Assembly (NCBI RefSeq): GCF_014490785.1
Contig: NZ_CP051488.1
Location: forward strand, 3,162,001 to 3,226,000
Origin: Kosakonia sp. SMBL-WEM22
GTDB lineage: Bacteria; Pseudomonadota; Gammaproteobacteria; Enterobacterales; Enterobacteriaceae
DNA length: 64,000 nucleotides
Direction of reading: 5' to 3'
Numbering within the stretch: position 1 is the stretch's first letter; every line of letters starts with the position of its first letter. Shown piece after piece: positions 55,340-63,861 of the stretch. Below the pieces are notes generated by a model. It searched no databases. It was not told the origin of the DNA and saw only the letters and a list, made by a program, of their open reading frames with translations. The position numbers were made by a program, and so were the translations under genes.

Positions 55340-55465
55340 CTTTTTTGCTCCTGCCCGGCGTGAAGAAGGGATGCCGGGCAGGCATCTGACTTCCCTACGC
55401 TGGCATTATCCAGATCAGGTGGTACGGGTATTTCTCAGCCTTCACAAAGAAGGGCACCCCGAGTC
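55340..55465 (-). promoter_or_regulatory. TPP riboswitch controlling thiMD
   Basis: The aptamer (55386-55465, minus strand) carries the thi-box hallmarks GACTCGGGGTGCCC, GGCTGAGAAATACCC and ACCTGATCTGGATAATGCCA, ending GTAGGGAAGTC. It is nearly identical to the E. coli thiM aptamer. The expression platform is a 10-bp hairpin (55350-55359 with 55373-55382) that includes part of the thiM Shine-Dalgarno AGGAG. TPP binding should therefore block translation. Fold assignments are by eye. Confidence 0.95.
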
Positions 55466-55547
55466 ATAACATCAATAAATTGTGGTGAAACCGTTCAGTA
55501 GCTTAATGCTGATAGATGACAGTGTAAATGCGCAGTTGCCAACGCGC

Positions 55548-55745
55548 TCAGTGGCGAATCTGCGCCAGCTCCGCTTCGGTAAGCCCGGTCATGCTCATCA
55601 CCGTGCTGCGATCGAGGCCGTTTTGCAGCATCGCCCGGGCGATGCGGAGCGCCTCTTCTTTGCGCCCCTTCTCGATACCGCGCTGCTCGCCGATCTCAAG
55701 GCCTATTGCGATACCTATTTGTTCAAGCTGCTGTGCAATTGTCAT
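55548..55745 (-). CDS. Possible intragenic C-terminal Rpn small protein (65 residues)
   Basis: Inside the rpn gene and in its frame, ATG 55745 is preceded by GAGG with an eight-base spacer. It would give MTIAQQLEQIGIAIGLEIGE and onward to AQIRH, 65 residues of mostly helical, charged sequence. In E. coli, Rpn genes are reported to encode such C-terminal small proteins from internal starts, acting as antitoxins of the full protein. That this start is used here is inferred from the ribosome binding site and family knowledge. It is unaffected by the amber codon upstream. Confidence 0.5.
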   Translation of the reverse strand: MTIAQQLEQIGIAIGLEIGEQRGIEKGRKEEALRIARAMLQNGLDRSTVMSMTGLTEAELAQIRH

Positions 55746-56495
55746 TAATTGGTCCTCATGCTGTGGCGCCTTGAGCGCCAGTTCACGTACAAAGGCGTGC
55801 GCATCTGCTGCCTCGCCAACGTACACCAGGTAGTTTATCAGCGAAGCTAATTGCTGTCGTGTGATGTGTTCGTTCACTAACAGCGTCGCGAGGCGGTCCA
55901 GAATTTCGCTTAAATCGCGCTGATGGATATGTTTTTGTAACAGCGTCAGCGCCGCCATACTGCGGTGATTCATTATTTCGTTATCCGGGATGATCGAGAC
56001 ATCAACGAGCGGAAAGCTGCTGCTATAGAGCTCTTGTGCAGTTGTCGGGCTGACAAACAGCTCTAACCAGTTCGTTGACCAGGGATAAGGGGTGCGCTTG
56101 CCGGTATAAAAAAGCAGGGGAATAACTAACGGTAGCGATTTATGTCCGGCATCGAGGTGCCTCTGCATCGCGGCAATCGCGTAACGTAGTAACCTAAAGG
56201 CCATATGGCGATCGGGGGTAGATTGATGCTCAATCAATACATGAATATACCCCTACCCTGCGCGTGTTTTCAGGCTGTAGAGCACATCACTGTAATAAGC
56301 CCGCAGGTTCTCTTCAACGAAACTGCCTGACTCCAACTTTAGGGTGCGTAAATCGCAGAGTGCCAGTAAATGCGCGGGCAAGTGAATTTCGATAAAATCC
56401 CTGGCCGTCGTCGGGTTGGTCAGAAACTGTTTGAATGCCGCATCGTGCGGCGTGGGGGTGATCTTTTTTTTGCGTTGCGTGATCGTATCGGTCAT
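55548..56495 (-). pseudogene. Rpn-family (YhgA-like) PD-(D/E)XK nuclease with in-frame amber stop
   Basis: Recombination-promoting nuclease family (DUF/PF04754-type, K-12 RpnA-E). It starts at ATG 56495 (MTDTITQRKKKITPTPHDAAF) with GGAGG ten bases ahead. Translation stops at TAG 56253-56255 after 80 residues, then continues in the same frame as GYIHVLIEHQSTPDRHMAFRLLRYAIAAMQ. The whole frame would be about 315 residues. Relatives have Asp or Glu at this site, so GAG to TAG is the likeliest change. The N-part has the substrate-binding start and Asp region; the catalytic EHQS segment lies after the stop. Full-length nuclease needs amber suppression. Confidence 0.88.
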
Positions 56496-56599
56496 GAAGG
56501 ATTTGCCTCCCTGGCTTGCGTTCTTTCCCTCTAAATAACATTAAAACCTGACCACGCCCAGATGTGCTTTTTCCGAAAAAAATTAATTAACTTTTCCTT

Positions 56600-57673
56600 T
56601 TACTTCATCAGCTTATGTGCAATGACTTTTAACTGCTGGGCGATCTCCTGCAGGTTTGCGCTCTGCTCCTGCAATGCGCCGGTTGAGTGACGCACAATCA
56701 GCCGTGCGGGCAGCACGGATGAACTGCGGGCGGCGTCGCCGTGGCCGCTGTCGAGCAGACGACGCACCGCCTCTTTGCCCTGCAAATCGAGATCCAGCGA
56801 GACAGTAGTTAACGATGGGTGGAAGAAGGAGCTTTCATAGGTGTCGTCATAGCCGATTACCGATTTCTCGCCGGGAATGGCAATCTGATGTTGATGAAAT
56901 GCGCTCAGCACGCCAAGCGCCATCTGGTCATTCCCCACCAGCACCGCGCTAAAGTTGGGCGTTTCGCGCAGCATCTGCAGTGCCCCGGCGTAACCGCTCT
57001 GGGCATCCCAGTTGCCGTGGAACACTTTCACCGGTTTCAGGCCGTAGCTATCAAGCGTATCCACCCAGCTTTTCAGCCGCAGTTTTGCCGAGACGGAGCT
57101 TTCCGGCCCCGCCAACAGCGCGATATCACGGTGCCCTAAATCATAGAGATGTTTGACGCTCGCACGGGTACCGTCCGCCGGATTAAACGAAACATTAAAC
57201 ACCGAGCTGTAGGGGTCGACATCAAGAAACAGGCAGACAATATCGTCATTATCAGTCGCAATACGCTGGGCTTCATCGGTCTCCAGCGGCACGTTAATGA
57301 TCACCTTATCAACCAGCTGCGACTTCAGTTCATTGATGGCGGACTGGATATCATGATTGACGTTCTCATCAATCATTGAGATCAGCACCTGGTAGCCGTC
57401 AAGATTGGCATAGCGTTTCACCGCCGCCGCCACCTGTGAAGGAGCATGCAGCGCCAGCGAGGTGGTCACCAGCCCAAGGGTCTGGCTCTGCTTACCGACC
57501 AGCTGCTGCGCCAGCCGGTTCGGCACATAACGCAGCAACTCTATCGCTTTCTCAACCTTGAGACGCGTGGCTTCGGATACATTGGCAGATTTATTGAGTA
57601 CCCTGGACACGGTCTGATAGGAGACACCCGCATGGCGGGCAACGTCTTCCAACGTCGCGCTTTTAGACTTCAT
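56600..57673 (-). CDS. LacI-type transcriptional regulator of the galactan/galactoside cluster
   Basis: Likely repressor of the adjacent genes; the galactan-cluster regulator is sometimes called GanR. ATG 57673 (MKSKSATLEDVARHAGVSYQTVSRVLN, 357 residues) is preferred over an ATG 30 bases upstream because AAGGA precedes it. The helix-turn-helix recognition segment SYQTVSRVLN nearly equals E. coli LacI. The hinge region (YVPNRLAQQLVGKQS) and SLALHAPSQVAAA are also LacI-like, as is the sugar-binding core LAGPESSVSAKLRL. A C-terminal heptad segment (LQEIAQQLKVIAHKLMK) may tetramerise. It is divergent from the porin. Confidence 0.9.
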   Translation of the reverse strand: MKSKSATLEDVARHAGVSYQTVSRVLNKSANVSEATRLKVEKAIELLRYVPNRLAQQLVGKQSQTLGLVTTSLALHAPSQVAAAVKRYANLDGYQVLISMIDENVNHDIQSAINELKSQLVDKVIINVPLETDEAQRIATDNDDIVCLFLDVDPYSSVFNVSFNPADGTRASVKHLYDLGHRDIALLAGPESSVSAKLRLKSWVDTLDSYGLKPVKVFHGNWDAQSGYAGALQMLRETPNFSAVLVGNDQMALGVLSAFHQHQIAIPGEKSVIGYDDTYESSFFHPSLTTVSLDLDLQGKEAVRRLLDSGHGDAARSSSVLPARLIVRHSTGALQEQSANLQEIAQQLKVIAHKLMK

Positions 57674-57689
57674 GGTCCGGTTCCTTATG

Positions 57690-57784
57690 TTGTTATGCGC
57701 CAATTGTAACAGGGCAGATCAAAAAAAACGCTCAATGCTCATTTCCTCGCCGCATCAGCCGTCATTAAGTATCACGCTCACAAT
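57690..57784. promoter_or_regulatory. Lac-operator-like sites between regulator and porin genes
   Basis: TTGTTATGCGC at 57690-57700 matches the E. coli lac O1 half TTGTTATCCGC at 10 of 11 bases and lies just upstream of the regulator start. CGCTCACAAT at 57775-57784 equals the other lac half-site, and is preceded by GTATCA, similar to GTTATC with changed spacing. Since the regulator has a LacI-like recognition helix, these are plausible operators for repression of itself and the porin. Assigned by eye. Confidence 0.5.
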
Positions 57785-57834
57785 ACGCATAAATGTGAAC
57801 AAATTCTCTACCTGTAACAAAAATCGCTGATTTA

Positions 57835-57850
57835 TTTGCAGTTAATCACA
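57835..57850. promoter_or_regulatory. Possible CRP site upstream of the porin
   Basis: On the minus strand TGTGA-N6-GCAAA matches one perfect and one partial CRP half-site. It lies about 92 bp before the porin start, in the 268-bp divergent region, where catabolite control would be expected for a sugar cluster. Confidence 0.35.
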
Positions 57851-57941
57851 CATTTTAGATCCTCAGTTTGCCTGTTTTTACGTTTAAGCATTTTATGACT
57901 GCGATTATGTGAACGTAATACAAAAAAATAAGAGGAACACG

Positions 57942-59207
57942 ATGAAGACTCCACTACGCACACTCTCTCTTGCGTTAGCCGCTGCGCTGACCTCAACCTC
58001 GCTGATGGCAGCCACCTCGGTACCCATCGATTTTCACGGCTACCTGCGCGGCGGCGTGGGCGTGTCGGGCGATGGCGGCCAGGTGGAGTGGCAGAAAAAT
58101 AAGATCGGTCGTCTGGGTAATGAATCCGATACCTACGGCGAGCTCGAGTTGGGATCGGAAGTCTACAAAAAAGATGACGTTAGCTTTTACCTCGACAGCA
58201 TGGTCAGCATGGTCTCCGATGGCTCGAACGATAACGAGACCACTATCGGCGACGATGCGCAGTTCGGCTTACGCCAGCTGAACCTGCAGATCAAAGGGCT
58301 GATCCCTAACGATCCCAACGCAGTGATCTGGGGCGGTAAGCGCTACTATCAGCGCCACGATCTGCACATTATCGATACCAAATACTGGAATATCTCCGGC
58401 TCCGGCGCGGGGATCGAAAACTACACCTTCGGGCCGGGCGCGGTCTCTTTTGCGTGGATCCGCGGCGATGCCAATGATGTCGATTACCGCGTCGATAACG
58501 ACAATGACGTCAACATTAACTACCTCGACCTGCGCTATGCGGGCTGGAAACCGTGGGCGGGTGCGTGGACGGAGTTCGGTATCGACTACGCCATGCCGAA
58601 CCCGACCAAAAAGCAGAAAGCCTATGGCGGGCTGTATGACGCGGATGATGGCGTGATGCTGACCGGTGAAATTAGCCAGGATATGTTCGGCGGTTACAAC
58701 AAGCTGGTGTTGCAGTACGCCAACAAAGGGCTGGCGCAGAATATGGTGTCTCAGGGCGGCGGCTGGTATGACATGTGGAACTATGTCAATGACGCTACCG
58801 GCTATCGCGTGATCAACACCGGGCTGATCCCGATTACCGACCGCTTCTCCTTCAACCATGTGTTGACCTACGGCGCGGCCGAAGATACCACTGCCTTTAC
58901 CGACAAATCCCGTCTGGTGTCGCTGGTTGGTCGCGCGCAGTATCAGTTCACCGAATATGTGCGTCTGATTGGTGAAGTGGGCGGCTTCTACCAGAAGGAT
59001 AACTACAAAAACGGCACCAACTATAAGCAGAGCGGCGAGAAGTACACCATCGCGCTGGGTCTTGCCGATGGCTCCGATTTTATGTCGCGTCCGGAATTGC
59101 GCCTCTTCGCCTCCTATTTAAACGACTCTGAAGATGGCAAGGCATTCGAAGATGGCACCAAAAATAACACCTGGAACTTTGGTGTGCAGGTGGAAGCCTG
59201 GTGGTAA
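57942..59207 (+). CDS. LamB-type sugar porin (GanL-like)
   Basis: Outer-membrane maltoporin-family channel, probably for galacto-oligosaccharides. ATG 57942 (MKTPLRTLSLALAAALTSTSLMAA) follows GAGGAACACG and starts a clear signal peptide cleaved after LMA. The product is 421 residues. VDFHGYLRGGVGVSGDG is the LamB opening strand as IDFHGYLRGG, GLRQLNLQIKGLIP and WGGKRYYQRHDLHIIDTKYWNISGSGAGIENY are family motifs, and it ends with an aromatic strand NFGVQVEAWW. It is monocistronic, with a strong terminator 105 bp after the stop. Confidence 0.92.
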   Translation: MKTPLRTLSLALAAALTSTSLMAATSVPIDFHGYLRGGVGVSGDGGQVEWQKNKIGRLGNESDTYGELELGSEVYKKDDVSFYLDSMVSMVSDGSNDNETTIGDDAQFGLRQLNLQIKGLIPNDPNAVIWGGKRYYQRHDLHIIDTKYWNISGSGAGIENYTFGPGAVSFAWIRGDANDVDYRVDNDNDVNINYLDLRYAGWKPWAGAWTEFGIDYAMPNPTKKQKAYGGLYDADDGVMLTGEISQDMFGGYNKLVLQYANKGLAQNMVSQGGGWYDMWNYVNDATGYRVINTGLIPITDRFSFNHVLTYGAAEDTTAFTDKSRLVSLVGRAQYQFTEYVRLIGEVGGFYQKDNYKNGTNYKQSGEKYTIALGLADGSDFMSRPELRLFASYLNDSEDGKAFEDGTKNNTWNFGVQVEAWW

Positions 59208-59311
59208 ATAGCCATTATATTTATCGTTTAAAAAGAGTATCTAATTAACTTCGTTATTTATCTCCGACCCTTGCAGGTTTATATTGCCACTGCGTTCGTT
59301 ATTTTTTATTT

Positions 59312-59340
59312 GGGATACCCGTTGCGGGTATCCCTTTTTT
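59312..59340. terminator. Strong intrinsic terminator between the porin and EIIB genes
   Basis: GGGATACCCG / CGGGTATCCC forms a 10-bp stem with a 3-nt loop followed by six Ts on the plus strand, ending the porin transcript. On the minus strand A-rich plus-strand sequence is limited, so it is mainly the porin terminator although it also sits four bases from the end of the EIIB gene. Confidence 0.92.
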
Positions 59341-59344
59341 ATTA

Positions 59345-59656
59345 TTAACGGGCAGAAAAACGTTCCTCGAGTAATTTACGCAGCGCGTCAGACTGCTTGC
59401 CAAAAATAGCATGTACCTGTTGGCCGAGAATAATGACGCCCAGCGCGCCTTCATCCTGTAGTGCCTGCGAATCGACCCGGGTTAACTCTTTTACCGTGAC
59501 GCGCAGGCGTGTCAGACAGGCATCAACCTGTTCAATATTCGTCTCGCCACCAAATGCCGCAGCCAGCCGCTCAATTTTCTCTCGCTCAGCATCGCTGAGC
59601 GGGGTAGCCGGTTTGGCTTCAGAGAAGTAATGCAGGAAGGACTTAAGGCTTACCAT
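59345..59656 (-). CDS. Stand-alone PTS EIIB domain protein (glucose family)
   Basis: A 103-residue protein consisting of one PTS EIIB domain of the glucose/glucoside family. The phospho-accepting Cys is Cys47 in EQVDACLTRLRVTV, and the domain continues DEGALGVIILGQQVHAIFGKQSDALRKLL. No EIIC or EIIA gene is visible nearby. It is the last gene on the minus-strand galactan operon, 64 bp after the GH42 gene. GGAG precedes ATG 59656 by eight bases. It could relay phosphate to an unlinked EIIC or act as a sensor; its role is not known from sequence. Confidence 0.88.
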   Translation of the reverse strand: MVSLKSFLHYFSEAKPATPLSDAEREKIERLAAAFGGETNIEQVDACLTRLRVTVKELTRVDSQALQDEGALGVIILGQQVHAIFGKQSDALRKLLEERFSAR

Positions 59657-59720
59657 CGCAGGTCTCCGTAATCAGCAGATAAAAAAACGCCTGCCCGGAT
59701 GGGCAGGCGCGCAGAGTGGG

Positions 59721-61778
59721 CTATGCCTCGCGGCGAACGACGCGGCAATCCCAGGGTTTGAGCGCCAGCGCACCGCTGACGGAGGCCTCGCTCAGGCAGT
59801 CGTGATAACCTGGCGGCAGCGTAATGTTCTGCTGCTGGGCGGTGAAGTTCTGAATAAAGACAAACGCCTGTTCGCCATCTTCCCGCGCGGTCGCCACCAC
59901 GCCCGGCGGTAGCTCAACGTTAAGCGCTCGCGGCAGCGACAGCGTGTCAATAAGGTTGGCGAAGAAGTCCCGCTGGAACGCCAGATCATTACGCGAAGCG
60001 ATATGCCAGGCTTTACCCTTGCCGAAGGCGTTAACCGTTACCGCCGGGCGACCAGCATAGAAATCATCCCGGTAGGTCGCCAGCGCCTGCGCTCCCTCAA
60101 GCTGGATCAGCTCGCAGAGATGGCGCACCTGATAGGGTCCCTGTAAGCCCGCCTCGTTGCCCGCCAGCCCCTGCACCAGGTTCCGCTCGTTATCGTCGAG
60201 GCAGTCAATCTCTTCCGCCCAGATGCCAAGCAGGTTGCGCAATGGGCCGGGGAAACCGCCCAGGTGGCAGAGATCGCTCTCGTTGACCACGCCGCTCCAG
60301 TAGGATGTGACCAGATGCCCGCCGCTGGCGACAAAGGTCTCGGCGCGTTCGGCGAAACCGTCGCGCACCATATAGAGCATCGGGGCGATCACCAGATGGT
60401 AGCGGCTGAGATCGGCATCGGCATTAATCACATCCACCGCCACGCCCTTCTCCCAGAAGGGGCGATAGTGCTCGTTAACCGTCTTTTCATACTCCATGCC
60501 TTTGTTACGCGGCCCCTGCGCATCATCCAGCGCCCAGCGGTTCTGCTGGTCGAAGATAATCGCCACCCGCGCCTCGGTGCGACAACCCATCACCGGAGTC
60601 AGCTTGCTGAGCATCTCGCCAAGGGCGGAGACTTCACGGCCAACGCGGGTATCAAGATGGCCGACATGGTCAATTACCGCGCCGTGGAACTTCTCCACCG
60701 AGCCACGGCTTTTGCGCCACTGGAAGTACTGCACCGAATCGGCACCATGCGCCACCGCCTGCAAAGAGGAGAGAATATGCATCCCCGGCTTTTTCAGTTT
60801 GCTGGTTGGCTGCCAGTTGGTGACGCTGGGCGTCGACTCCATCAGCACGAAGGGCTTGCCGCCTTTCAGCGTGCGCATCATGTCGTGATACATGGCGGTG
60901 TAGCAGGCGAGCTGGGTTTCGTCTTTATCGCGGTGCCACATCGGGTAGCTATCCCAGGAGATAAAGTCGATCGCCTCGGCAAGCTGCCAGTAGTCGTAAT
61001 CGTAGAAGTACTCCATAAAGTTGGTGGTTACCGGCAGCGCCGCGTTGGCCGCCTTCAGCGGAGCGACTTCATGGCGGCAAAAGTCCGTCACCTGAGCGGT
61101 GTTAAAGCGTCGCCAGTCAAGGTTCAGGCCATGAATGGAGACTTCGCCCTGCGGCGCAGGCGACTCAATTTGCGACCAGTCGCTGTAGGTGTGGCTCCAG
61201 AAGTCGCTCCACCAGGCGTGGTTCAGCGCCTCCAGCGTCTGATAGCGCGCCTTCAGCCAGTCGCGGAACTTCTGCTGGCACAAATCACAGTGGCACTCGC
61301 CGCCATACTCGTTGGAGATGTGCCAGCCGAGCACCGCCGGATGCTGCCCGTAACGCTCCGCCAGCAGCGTATTGATCTTCAGCGTCTTTTCACGGTAGAC
61401 CGGCGAGCTCATACAGTGGTTGTGGCGGCCACCGTGCAGGGCGGGCACGCGATCGCGCCCAACGCGCAGCACCTGCGGATATTTTTGCGACATCCATGCC
61501 GGACGCGCGCCGCTCGGCGTGGCGAGAAATATATGGATACCGGCGGCATATAATTTCTCAATGACCTCATCGAGCCAGGCGAAATTAAATATCCCCTCCT
61601 GCGGCTCGAGTTTCGACCAGCTAAATATCCCGACTGACATCACATTACATTTTGCCTGCTGCATCATGGCAATATCGCTATCAATAATACCGGGATAGTT
61701 TTCCCACTGCTCCGGGTTATAGTCCGCGCCATGCAATAGCGAGACGACCTTCGGGCTTAAAGGCGCAAATTTATTCAT
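59721..61778 (-). CDS. ganA: GanA-like beta-galactosidase, GH42
   Basis: Cytoplasmic glycoside hydrolase that releases galactose from galacto-oligosaccharides. It has 685 residues, normal for GH42, with no signal peptide. The N-terminal TIM barrel begins LLHGADYNPEQWENYPGIIDSDIAMMQQAKCN. The acid/base Glu is in WHISNEYGGECHC, and the nucleophile Glu is in VLMESTPSVTNWQP. The zinc-type cysteine set CHCDLCQQKF is present. The trimerisation and C-terminal beta domains follow. It lies 30 bp after the GH53 gene. Confidence 0.94.
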   Translation of the reverse strand: MNKFAPLSPKVVSLLHGADYNPEQWENYPGIIDSDIAMMQQAKCNVMSVGIFSWSKLEPQEGIFNFAWLDEVIEKLYAAGIHIFLATPSGARPAWMSQKYPQVLRVGRDRVPALHGGRHNHCMSSPVYREKTLKINTLLAERYGQHPAVLGWHISNEYGGECHCDLCQQKFRDWLKARYQTLEALNHAWWSDFWSHTYSDWSQIESPAPQGEVSIHGLNLDWRRFNTAQVTDFCRHEVAPLKAANAALPVTTNFMEYFYDYDYWQLAEAIDFISWDSYPMWHRDKDETQLACYTAMYHDMMRTLKGGKPFVLMESTPSVTNWQPTSKLKKPGMHILSSLQAVAHGADSVQYFQWRKSRGSVEKFHGAVIDHVGHLDTRVGREVSALGEMLSKLTPVMGCRTEARVAIIFDQQNRWALDDAQGPRNKGMEYEKTVNEHYRPFWEKGVAVDVINADADLSRYHLVIAPMLYMVRDGFAERAETFVASGGHLVTSYWSGVVNESDLCHLGGFPGPLRNLLGIWAEEIDCLDDNERNLVQGLAGNEAGLQGPYQVRHLCELIQLEGAQALATYRDDFYAGRPAVTVNAFGKGKAWHIASRNDLAFQRDFFANLIDTLSLPRALNVELPPGVVATAREDGEQAFVFIQNFTAQQQNITLPPGYHDCLSEASVSGALALKPWDCRVVRREA

Positions 61779-61808
61779 TATTCATTCCTGAAATTTACAA
61801 CACGATAA

Positions 61809-62996
61809 TTAATTAAAGACTTTCACCGACGGCAGCACTTTTCCCTGGCAATCAAACAGCGCCTGGTTTTCTCGCGCATTGCCCTCTTTCCAGTGGTCAT
61901 TGATATATTTCATGCCAGCGGGCGTGGCCCAGCCGTTGCCCGGGACGGCAATCCAGGTCGGTTCCCAGTAGAAAATGCCCTTGCCGCGCTGGCCCTGCAC
62001 ATTAATGACCGACTGCATTAAATCGTGCACATAGTCATATTGCCCCTGCACCGTCGCCGGGTAGCCGCCCGCTTTCTCCTCTTTCGCCTGGAAGCTGTTC
62101 TCGGCGTTATCGCAGTTCGCCAGCGTATAGGCGTAGGCCGCCTCGACGACAATGACATCTTTGTTGTAGCGCTTGCTGATGTCATCCATGTTGGCCTGCA
62201 GGGCGCTGATTGGCCCGTTCCAGTAGGTGTACATCGACAGGCCGATCACATCAAAAGGTACGTTGCGTTTGGTTATCTCATCAAACCACCAGCGGAAGGT
62301 GTCATTTTTGGTGCCTTCGGCCAGGTGCAGCATGATCTTCACCTGCTCGCCGTTATTCAGGTTCTCTTTGACCCCATCGATTCCGGCAGTGAGCAGCCCG
62401 GCCAGCCGGTCAAACTCGCCGCCGCCCTGCCCCCAGCTTTTACCTTCCGGCCACAGCATGCCGCCATTGATCTCATTACCGATCTGCACCATGTCCGGCA
62501 ACACGCCCGCCTGTTTAAACTGCGCAATCGTGTCGCGGGTGTAGTCATGCACCCGGCTTTTCAACTGCGGATAGTCGAGCTTCTCCCAGGCTTTCGGCTT
62601 GAACTGCTTGCCCGGATCGGTCCAGAAATCACTGTAGTGCAGATCGAGCAGCAGCTTCATGCCCTGCGCTTTTGCCCGCTTCGCCAGCGCAAGAGTGGTA
62701 GCGAGATCGTTATCGCCGCCGCCATAGGCATTGCCCTGCGCATCTTTTGGGTCAACCCACAGCCGCAGACGCACATAGTTGACGCCGTTGGCTTTCAGGA
62801 TGGCCAGCGCATCTTGCGGCTGGTTTTTGTCGTTATAGAATTTCGCCCCGTGCTTTTCCGCATCGAGCAGCGTGGAGATATCCGCCCCTTTAATAAAGTC
62901 GGCCGGCATCCGGGTAAACGGGCGCGTAGTCACTGCGCTGGCAGAAAAACTGGCAGCGAGGCATACCGCCAGCAGAGCGGGAGTCAGTCTTTTCAT
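61809..62996 (-). CDS. ganB: GanB-like arabinogalactan endo-beta-1,4-galactanase, GH53
   Basis: Secreted endo-enzyme cutting type I galactan side chains of pectin. ATG 62996 (MKRLTPALLAVCLAASFSASAVTTRPFTR, 395 residues) follows AAGGA with eight-base spacing; the signal peptide is cleaved after SASA. The open frame above it is inside ganG and not homologous. GH53 motifs: ADISTLLDAEKHGAKFY, the acid/base Glu in MVQIGNEINGGMLWPEG and the nucleophile Glu in VIVVEAAYAYTL, then GIFYWEPTWI. It is four bases from the permease gene and 30 bp before ganA. Confidence 0.95.
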   Translation of the reverse strand: MKRLTPALLAVCLAASFSASAVTTRPFTRMPADFIKGADISTLLDAEKHGAKFYNDKNQPQDALAILKANGVNYVRLRLWVDPKDAQGNAYGGGDNDLATTLALAKRAKAQGMKLLLDLHYSDFWTDPGKQFKPKAWEKLDYPQLKSRVHDYTRDTIAQFKQAGVLPDMVQIGNEINGGMLWPEGKSWGQGGGEFDRLAGLLTAGIDGVKENLNNGEQVKIMLHLAEGTKNDTFRWWFDEITKRNVPFDVIGLSMYTYWNGPISALQANMDDISKRYNKDVIVVEAAYAYTLANCDNAENSFQAKEEKAGGYPATVQGQYDYVHDLMQSVINVQGQRGKGIFYWEPTWIAVPGNGWATPAGMKYINDHWKEGNARENQALFDCQGKVLPSVKVFN

Positions 62997-63000
62997 ATGC

Positions 63001-63852
63001 TTATCCTTTTGTACTGCCGGAGGTGAGGCCGGAGACGAAATATTTTTGTAACGCCAGGTAGAGGATCGCCACCGGTACTGCAATCAGCACCGCGCCCGCG
63101 GCGTAAGTGGTATAACTGGCACCCATTTTTTGCGCCACGAGGTTATAAAGCCCGATCGGCAGCGTGTATTTATCCGGCGTGCGCAAAATGGTACTTGAGA
63201 GGATGAAATCCCCCAGCGGGCCGGTGAAGGAGAAGAGTGCCACCACCGCGATAATCGGTTTCGACAGCGGCAGGATGATCTCGATAAAGATGCGGAAGTT
63301 GCTGGCACCATCCATGCGCGCGGACTCATCCAGATCGCGCGGAATGGCATCCAGGTAGCCCTTCATCAGATAGGTGTTCATCGGGATCATCCCGGCGACG
63401 TAGATCAGCACCAGCGCCATATGGCTGTTGATAAGCCCGAGCAGCTGCGAGAGAACGAAAATCGCAATCAGCGCCGAGAACTGCGGGATCATTTGCAACA
63501 GTAAAAAGAGCATCAGCCCGTTCTGGCGGCCTTTAAAGCGAAAGCGCGAAAAGGCGTAGGCGGTAAAGCTGACGCTGATTAAGGTCAGGATCATCGTCAA
63601 CAGACTGATCTTCATCGAGTTCCAGTACCAGGTGAGGTAGTTGACCTGACCGTTAAAGAGATCGGCATAGTGCTGGAACGAAAGGTTTTCCGGGATGATC
63701 GAGGTACTGAGCAGGCTATTGCCGGCGTTCAGCGACGCACCAATCGTCCACACCAGCGGGTAGATAATCGTCAGCGACACCGCTGCTATCACCAGCCAGG
63801 AGAGCGTCAGGCGAATAACCTTCTCGCGGCGAATACTTTGTGATTGAGCCAT
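63001..63852 (-). CDS. ganG: MalG-type ABC sugar permease (GanG-like)
   Basis: Inner-membrane permease of the CUT1 maltose/oligosaccharide family, 283 residues. Six helices are visible, starting LTLSWLVIAAVSLTIIYPLVWTIGASLN. The MalG EAA loop is EAA-like in YLDAIPRDLDESARMDGASNFRIFIEIILPLSKP. The C-terminus YFVSGLTSGSTKG is MalG-like. Its position ahead of ganB/ganA points to galacto-oligosaccharide import. The partner permease ends nine bases upstream. Confidence 0.92.
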   Translation of the reverse strand: MAQSQSIRREKVIRLTLSWLVIAAVSLTIIYPLVWTIGASLNAGNSLLSTSIIPENLSFQHYADLFNGQVNYLTWYWNSMKISLLTMILTLISVSFTAYAFSRFRFKGRQNGLMLFLLLQMIPQFSALIAIFVLSQLLGLINSHMALVLIYVAGMIPMNTYLMKGYLDAIPRDLDESARMDGASNFRIFIEIILPLSKPIIAVVALFSFTGPLGDFILSSTILRTPDKYTLPIGLYNLVAQKMGASYTTYAAGAVLIAVPVAILYLALQKYFVSGLTSGSTKG

Positions 63853-63861
63853 TTTCTTCCC

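Noticed and set aside
57674..57941. Possible small gene between regulator and porin
   Set aside because: No frame with a ribosome site longer than a few codons; the AT-rich sequence with operator-like motifs fits a divergent promoter.
60264..61553. 429-codon open frame on the plus strand opposite ganA
   Set aside because: It is the antisense shadow of a well-supported GH42 gene; high-GC third positions leave such frames open, and the translation has no recognisable domain.
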